This document shows, piece after piece, positions 59,001 through 64,000 of a stretch of 64,000 nucleotides of DNA; the first letter of the stretch is position 1; every line of letters begins with the position of its first letter. Below the pieces are notes generated by a model. It was not told where the DNA came from. It was given only the letters and a program-made list of their open reading frames with translations, and made no database searches. The DNA is taken from the NCBI GenBank assembly GCA_036852015.1, contig JAANDG010000439.1, positions 61,024 to 125,023 of the forward strand. The letters are read 5' to 3'. This DNA is from Pelodera strongyloides (taxonomy: Eukaryota; Nematoda; Chromadorea; Rhabditida; Rhabditidae). Position numbers and translations under genes: made by a program.

Positions 59001-62000
59001 GCTTTTTTTTGCGTGCTTTAAAATTTCTGTTCCGCATTCCTACTTCCCTTGCGTGCGCTCCCCAACTGTACACACCCTAATTTTGGTTTGAAACATGAAA
59101 AATAGTCGTGGTTCTTGCTCGGTTATTTGGTAATCTTGTTGTCGCGATCTGCGGCGCTACGTTACCGCGGAACTCTTTTCCTTCTTTTTGTGATCAAAGA
59201 GCGCCGCGCTTTGCGCGCAACTATAATGAAACGCGTAAATTTGGGGTTGAGTTTAATTGGCGGGTATATCTCTCTCAATGTTTGGCTCGAAACGGTTTAA
59301 TACTGTCTGCAGGGGCGACGTGATGTCTGGGGGAAAATGACCTATCAAATGGGGCAAAGAGTTGTGCACTTGGATACGATTTTGATGGGATAAAATACAA
59401 AAAAGTCGAGGAAGGTTTGCATACTTGCATATCTTAGAACGATTTACACTGGTTTATTTGTGGAAAAGCACAGCGCATCCGTAGCATTCGTATTGTTTAG
59501 CATTTAGCACTGGTACACAAAGTGAATTTATGATGGGACATGGGCACGTTCATATCTTCAGCTTTATTCTCTTCACTACGTACAGTTCATTGTTACAGTT
59601 AGGTTGGCCTAGTCGTCTTCGCCGCAGAGGTTCCCGATCAGCTTAAGTGATCGTGTGAGACTTTCGTAGATTGTTGACTCCTTGTTAGTGAGGAATGTAC
59701 CGTCTGGTCTATGCTCGACACGGTTTCTTTTTAGCTACTTTGTCGTCCTAATGCACATTGTTCATCAGGAAAGACCTCGCCCAGCGCTCCTCTACCGCAT
59801 TGCTAGCATACCGCTCCGCATTCTCCCTCTTTGCCTCCCGTTATCGCGTTCGCGCCTCTAAGAAAATTACGGGTAATTTGCTGGGAGGTTTTCGGCAGGA
59901 ATTAGCGAGCGGTTGTTAGTAGTTGTTTTCCTCTAACTTTGGTTGATGTGTAATCTTTGAGCGCCTCGCCTGTTATCAAAAATGGGCGAAGATTGGATTC
60001 TCCATAAGATGGCATTTTTCAAGACTACAACTACGGTCTACAAGAAGAGTTATGGAAAAAACCCTTTTTTTGTTAAAATATGAGGTGATCAGTTTCTATG
60101 GGTCTGCCCCGTTAACCTGCGGTACTAATGTGCTCACCGCTGGTGTAAATCTGTAAATGTTCGAAAACACGGCTGTTTTTCTATAGGAATGAGTGGAGAC
60201 GTTGTACTTTGCTTTATACGGCGGGCCAGTTTTTCTTTCTCCAAATAAACCATCATCTATCCATCTATCCTGGAATTCCCCCCTCCTTGACACACGAGCA
60301 GACGACCTTGACGAATTTATCTAAAAATATTTTTTTTCTGTTTTTCTCCACTTTCCCTTTGAGTGTTTGTGATCGTGGAAGAGGAGTTGATCAGTAGTAG
60401 TGTGGAGTTTGGTGAAAAAAAAAAGATATTAATAAACTAACTTTAAGGTCGGTACTATAGAAAAAGCGCGCATGCATGCAAATGAAAATTACAAGACAAA
60501 TATAAATAAATTAGAAAAAAAATGCAAAAGAACACAGCACAGTACATGGAAGGAGAAATAATTCCATGAAACAGTGTGAAACAAGTTGCGACATGGCCAT
60601 ATTAATTGGTATGGGTATGGGTTACGAAGTAAGTGCTGCATAATTACTAAAGTGAATGGTATTGCACGTGAACAAAGGTACTGTAGGTTCAGACTACGGT
60701 ACATCTATGTGGATCCAGATCCTGTGGAATTAGAGACCTCTTGTATGAAAGTTTTCGTAGTTATGATAGTTGTGTCTTTATAAAGTTCTTGTTTTGTGGG
60801 TCGCCATATTCGAGCTCTCTCTGTGTCTCTCTTATGACTTTTGAGCTATGGAACTACATTCTTATGCGAAGAGAATAAAGGCAGTTGCTTTGTGCAAACA
60901 CAGCGATATCACTAAAGATGTACCGGGGTATTTGCAAAAACTGCTATTGTTTGTATGATGTTTGGATGATTAGTGATTACCCGTAACAAATAATCACGGT
61001 TAGGGAAGAAACAATAACAAATTTCCACATTCCTGGTTGTTTTGCCAAAAATTTCTTGGAAAAAATTTAATGAACTGTACTGCTCCCGTTCTGCGCGGAA
61101 AACAACAATTGACAGACATTAAACAAGTATGTTTCTTGGGGGAGAAAATTTGTTTGAAGAAAATAACTCGGCTCGGAAATTTACCGACCATTTTACAACA
61201 GTGCAACGAACGTTTCTTGGTTAATAGGTCTGTTTTGGTGATAATAAAAAAGAAAAACGAAAACAGGGGACATTTTTGGAACTAGATTTTAATTCATTTT
61301 ACGAACACTTTGGGACTTTTTCACGCTTTTCTTGCTTGGGGAACAAGGACGATATGGAAACGAAAACACACGAGATCACGCGGATTTATTATCGCTATTT
61401 CGATCGAACTCTTGTGGATGAAGGGGGGAAGATTGATGGAGTTGCTATCGCTGACAGTAACTTTGCTCGGGGATATTGGTAGGGAGTAACGACGGGAGTT
61501 AGGGGGTTGTGCTTTGTGTTGGTCAGGGTATTGGCTTCGAAGGGGGGGGGGCTAGCTGAAATTAGCATATCATCTCCAAAGAGCATGGTGATACCTCAAA
61601 TATGACAAGTGTTTGTACGATCGGTGGTTCGTCGCCTGATGACTTAATGTATTGTTGATTATAATTATGGAAGGAAAGGAATATTTATGTGTATTGTGCA
61701 TGGTGGTATTGAGAAGCTAGAAGCAAGAGAATCTGCTTTCAACTTGAAGACAAATCTCCTCGGAAACCAATGCTTCTCTGGCAGAGTTACCATTTTACTA
61801 AACTACTGTACTTTACTGTACTATAGTATAGTCGTTTAGCGGAAAGTGTAGTAAACGATCAAGAATCGCACTTCTTTATTCGGTTACCCGTTTTTGTTTC
61901 GAGTGTGTATTGAACTGCTTCTTTACTGGTCACACCACGAGATAATTCAATTTTTGGCCGCCGGAAAGTCAAAATATTTCCGATCTTTTTCATTCTTATT

Positions 62001-63466
62001 CTTGAACTCAAGTGCTCGCACTCTTGTTGTTGTTCACCAAATGATCATTGAGATATTAACGTTGTACGACTCATCCTTCTTCAACATGCATAGTTGTGTA
62101 TAATGTAGTCCAGTGTGATACCTGCTCGTTATGCAGTCAGTTTTGTTTAGCTAATAGTATTGGTAGTTCAATTCACTTTGTGTGAGAATAGATCCCAACC
62201 AAAAAATGAACCAACCAACATTGGGTAAGAGAACCAACCATGGTGGGTTACTGTATGTTACTTTAAAGCGAAATTCCGGCCGTTTTTTGAAACACATCGA
62301 ATAAACCAGTGTATGCCAATGAACATAAATTAGAATAAAAAATCGAGCTAAATTCGAGGTAAATTAGCAGAAATACGTAAGAATTCAGTTGTAAGCGAAG
62401 CTCTCAAAAACCGGCCGGAATTTCGCGTTAAAAATGAGGCGCTTACAATGCGTTTATAGATCATACAACTACTGTAGGTTTATGTGACTTCTGTGGAATT
62501 TAAATTTTTATTATCATTTTTTCAGAACATAAGCGTTTGGAACAGACTCTTGACGACTGTGCGAGATGCATCGAAAGCAAGAAGATTTCCAAGCAGTGTA
62601 TTGTGGCTATTGGAATTAATGTGAATGTTATTTTACTATATTTTGAATTTATTTAAGTCGATTTAGAACAGCCAAGGTTAGATCAATGTTCCCCACCCTA
62701 GTTAAAACATCTATTGGAATTGGATTTCTGTTGATGTTAGAAGTAGTTGTACGAAACTTTAGTCAGTGTTCGTCTAGATTCCGTGAGTCTTCTAATATAT
62801 AGTTTCGGTCTCGGCATTTCCTTATGGGTATGGTATACTATCGCGGGGTAGCGGGTTCGAGTCTCGCGCAGGCTGAGTATGCGCGGCTAATAGTTCTTCG
62901 TGCGTAACGTAAATCCAAACAATCATACTGACATACGAACTGTGTTTCTTTATAATAGGTATTTTTGAAATTGCAGACCTACTTGGCCGTGGTAGAGTGG
63001 GACGGCTTGGACGAAGAGCATTTGGTTATAGTGCCCGCCGCACACGCTGCATCTACTGTGCAACTCGATGAGAATGTATGGGACGAGATGAGGTTGTGGA
63101 GAAAGGGATTGACGGCTATGTGGAAGGTTGGTCAATGTGCTGTGATAATAATTATTATACAAAGTTGGGGTTGTTTGTTTGTATGATGTACGTTACGCTG
63201 TGGGATTCAGCTTGTACGTTACGAATTTATGTTCATTTGCGTAAACTGCATAAGAACGCTGGCGTACTCGAATCGTTTCAAAGCGGCCGATATTTCGCTT
63301 TAACTTTAAACTTGGCAAACTAAACCATTTGCTTTTATTGCAGGAGCGTGACATGGATTGCGTCTTCTTCGAGACGGCTCGTAATGTGAAGGCCAATCCG
63401 CACTGTTTTGTGGAATGTGTCCCGATACCAAGTGAACTCGGAGAAACTATGCCTATATACTTCCAT
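47042..63466 (+). CDS. CWF19-like protein 2 (spliceosome-associated), first ten exons, 3' end outside window
   Basis: A CwfJ-family factor acting at the spliceosome, close to the intron-lariat debranching step. Exons: 47042-47162, 47467-47534, 48664-48762, 49008-49079, 49377-49454, 49815-49934, 50169-50289, 62526-62620, 62977-63126 and 63344-63466. They make 349 in-frame residues. Recognisable against human CWF19L2: acidic FRRPREDSDDDVDDF (4-18); NKISAKILKAELKGDK; KSDRSGN; DLVDMVREEKTGTAEDQLRLF; then the HIT-like CwfJ_C_1 domain from about 228 (CARC, IVAIG, HLVIVP, NPHCFVECVPIP). CwfJ_C_2 is missing because the window ends. At SKQCIVAIG a Gln replaces the His seen in human. The start is uncertain: the ATG sits one base after an acceptor (TTTGCATAG), so an SL leader or an upstream exon is possible. 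Exon 4 may end at 49079 or 49076. Intron 7 is 12.2 kb and contains opposite-strand genes. Confidence 0.9.
48097..48172 (+). tRNA. tRNA-like sequence inside a TIR element, probably pseudogene
   Basis: Box A (TAGCGCAATAGGTAGAGCG) and box B (GGTTCGAATCT) are well formed and correctly spaced. The anticodon arm (CTGGACTATGAAGGCAG) and acceptor stem pair imperfectly. Its position between inverted arms suggests capture by a transposon. Confidence 0.35.
48236..48273 (-). mobile_element. Helitron-like 5' terminus
   Basis: On the minus strand the sequence reads TCTTATTATATAAAGGAGAAG after an A, identical over about 25 bases to the plus-strand sequence at about 10997 and close to the ends at 27877 and 13467. 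No matching 3' end was located, so it may be truncated. Confidence 0.4.
52233..53899 (-). CDS. Secreted single PAN/Apple-domain protein, complete, 178 aa
   Basis: Five exons on the minus strand: 53767-53899, 53533-53613, 53325-53410, 53101-53227 and 52233-52342, together 537 bases in one frame ending TAG. Residues 1-17 form a signal peptide (MLSQLLFAVLFTATAATTEW). The PAN/Apple pattern follows with six cysteines at 46, 76, 80, 86, 103 and 131 (ECSQGL, HDECLQHCVDKERCKAVNYF, GFCELLSE, YYENIRC). This fits the C1-C6, C2-C5, C3-C4 disulphides of PAN domains (established for the family), which bind proteins or sugars. The C-terminal 45 residues are charged and lack a membrane segment, so a soluble secreted protein is likely. 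TTTCAG on the minus strand ends at 53915, 15 bases before the ATG, a candidate trans-splice acceptor. The gene lies wholly inside CWF19L2 intron 7 on the other strand. Its ligand is unknown. Confidence 0.88.
56917..57087. mobile_element. Family B 171-bp near-perfect palindrome
   Basis: It starts TTAAAGCGAAATGCCAGC and ends GCTGGCATTTCGCTTTAA. Arms of about 80 bp carry ATTTGCATATTATAAGC and its inverse around a CGATAGCCGTGGACGATCG centre. Same length as the copy at 19567-19737. Confidence 0.85.
59563..59568 (-). terminator. Poly(A) signal for the minus-strand terminal exon
   Basis: AATAAA on the minus strand (TTTATT on plus), 40 bases after the TAG at 59609-59611. It supports the exon call above. 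Confidence 0.45.
59609..59734 (-). CDS. Likely terminal exon of an unrecognised gene nested in CWF19L2 intron 7
   Basis: Forty-one codons plus TAG on the minus strand, with coding-like composition (NRVEHRPDGTFLTNK, STIYESLTRSLKLIG, ending NLCGEDD). AATAAA on the minus strand at 59563-59568 lies 40 bases past the stop, at the expected distance. The acceptor is uncertain: AAAGTAG ending at 59735 gives phase 0, but both nearby candidates lack a pyrimidine tract. Upstream exons would lie at higher coordinates. A phase-0 candidate with acceptor CATTTACAG and donor GTTAAC sits at about 60116-60149. I do not recognise the family. Confidence 0.42.
   Translation of the reverse strand, partial: LKRNRVEHRPDGTFLTNKESTIYESLTRSLKLIGNLCGEDD
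62263..62430. mobile_element. Family A TIR element at the end of CWF19L2 intron 7
   Basis: It runs from TTTAAAGCGAAATTCCGGCC to CCGGCCGGAATTTCGCGTTA. Both arms carry the same change from the family consensus (AAATTCC for AAATACC). It ends 95 bases before exon 8. Confidence 0.7.
62848..62880 (+). tRNA. tRNA-like box B fragment
   Basis: GTAGCGGGTTCGAGTCTCGC matches a tRNA T arm (GGTTCGAGTC) with a paired stem. No proper box A precedes it. Probably a fragment of a tRNA-derived repeat in CWF19L2 intron 8. Confidence 0.2.
63205..63302. mobile_element. Family A element, right half, in CWF19L2 intron 9
   Basis: ATTTATGTTCATTTGCGTAAAC through GCGGCCGATATTTCGCTTTAA matches the right part of family A. 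The left end is missing or heavily diverged. It ends 41 bases before exon 10. Confidence 0.55.
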
Positions 63467-64000
63467 GTAAGTCGTATTGGGTACTGTAATTTTTCTTCTC
63501 AACATTAGTGAGCTATTTAACTAAGGCGGTGTAAGTTGTTTTCGGAAATGACACGTGAGATGAAGCTATATATGTTAATAATAAATGTTTATTGGATCAA
63601 CGAGCCGTAGGGTCAAAGAAGAAAAGTTCTTGTAGTGGCGAGGTAGTGGCTAACCAAAAGGTACCCTAAGATGTTGGTGCGGTAAGGACACCATCATATT
63701 AACCGTGTGCATCAATATCAATGTTGTTGTAATCAATAATCTTACAATATGCTGCGTTTCGGTAGACATTGCACTGGCCTCTTGAATGACTTGCTTACTG
63801 ATGTTAAAGGGATCGGTTCACCTTAAATTGTGTCTGTTTTTTTTTGTTTCTTTATTTTCTATAAGGGATAATAAAAATTTGGAATACAAAAAGTGGTGTT
63901 CTATTTCAATACTCACGGAGATATTAGGTGATAAAGTGGTGGATTGATCGGTCCAAAATGGCAAAGGGTAATTGTCTCTATACAAACAAGGCAGGACAAT
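63467..64000 (+). other. CWF19L2 intron 10 (start), no exon seen
   Basis: It begins with the donor GTAAGT. No continuation of the CwfJ C-terminal region is recognisable before the window ends, so the remaining exons lie to the right. Confidence 0.7.

Larger units (their letters stand above)
50290..62525 (+). other. CWF19L2 intron 7, 12.2 kb, hosting antisense genes
   Basis: The flanking exons join in phase (CGA G / AA CAT) across a GTAAGA donor and a TTTTTTCAG acceptor. Inside are the PAN-domain gene (52233-53899, minus), a likely terminal exon (59609-59734, minus), a 171-bp palindrome (56917-57087), a family A element (62263-62430), one GA tract (about 56565-56610) and four runs of nine or more G. 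The rest (50.3-52.2, 54.0-56.9 and 57.1-59.5 kb) shows nothing I can name. Confidence 0.85.

Noticed and set aside
60270..60400. Minus-strand candidate terminal exon after TTTTTAG
   Set aside because: Only 17 codons, no clear poly(A) signal and no family. Probably chance.
61037..61206. Minus-strand candidate with a good acceptor (TTTTCCGCGCAG)
   Set aside because: The following 30 codons end in a stop but are Phe/Leu-rich and unrecognised, and the plus-strand frame there is equally open.
61276..61482. Plus-strand frame of 68 codons (contains KTHEITRIYYRYFDRT)
   Set aside because: Protein-like, but isolated, with no supporting splice sites, poly(A) signal or recognised family. It lies in the CWF19L2 intron.
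1..64000. CRISPR arrays, rRNA genes, integrated viruses
   Set aside because: No regularly spaced identical repeats with unique spacers, no rRNA sequence, and no viral or retroelement protein recognised in any frame.

Overview
The window is nuclear DNA from an animal and almost certainly from a nematode. The evidence is five perfect copies of the nematode telomere unit (TTAGGC, seen as CCTAAG at 8085-8114), a neuropeptide precursor of the nematode-specific nlp-10 type, and splice-acceptor-like sequences just before several start codons, as expected for spliced-leader trans-splicing. The DNA is AT-rich, with short exons, long introns and many small DNA transposons. I see no operons of bacterial type, no CRISPR array, no rRNA and no virus.

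Layout. (1) 1-7.4 kb, minus strand: the 5' exons of a Hox gene, best match mab-5, ending at the exon that carries the FPWMKM hexapeptide. The homeobox is not in the window and must lie to its left, across an intron of more than 5.6 kb. Roughly 1 kb upstream of its ATG is a homeodomain-site-rich, GC-box/CCAAT block (8.3-8.8 kb), a candidate enhancer or promoter. (2) 9-23 kb: gene-poor, with GA/CT microsatellites, terminal-inverted-repeat (TIR) elements, foldback elements and tandem repeats. (3) 23.4-25.7 kb, minus strand: a complete five-exon nlp-10-like neuropeptide gene. (4) 26-40.8 kb: gene-poor repeats, with two plus-strand exon candidates at 31.1 and 34.2 kb. (5) 40.9-45.4 kb, plus strand: a complete nine-exon EB1-family microtubule plus-end protein. 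(6) 47.0 kb to the right edge, plus strand: the first ten exons of a CWF19L2-like splicing factor, with the last exons beyond the window. Its 12.2-kb intron 7 holds at least one complete gene on the opposite strand, a secreted single PAN/Apple-domain protein (52.2-53.9 kb), and a likely terminal exon of a second one (59.6-59.7 kb).

The genes have unrelated jobs: body patterning, neuropeptide signalling, microtubule dynamics, mRNA splicing and a secreted protein. EB1 and CWF19L2 are head-to-tail and could be co-transcribed, but the spacing does not prove it.

Repeats. Several TIR families share termini of the form AAAGCG or AAAGGG flanked by TA (often TTAA). This fits non-autonomous Tc1/mariner-like elements moved by a related transposase. 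Two copies of a 171-bp near-perfect palindrome and two copies of a 446-bp long-TIR element have kept identical lengths. A head-to-tail pair of 234-bp units has Helitron-like ends. All positions and translations were read by eye; exon boundaries are inferred from reading frame plus GT/AG signals.
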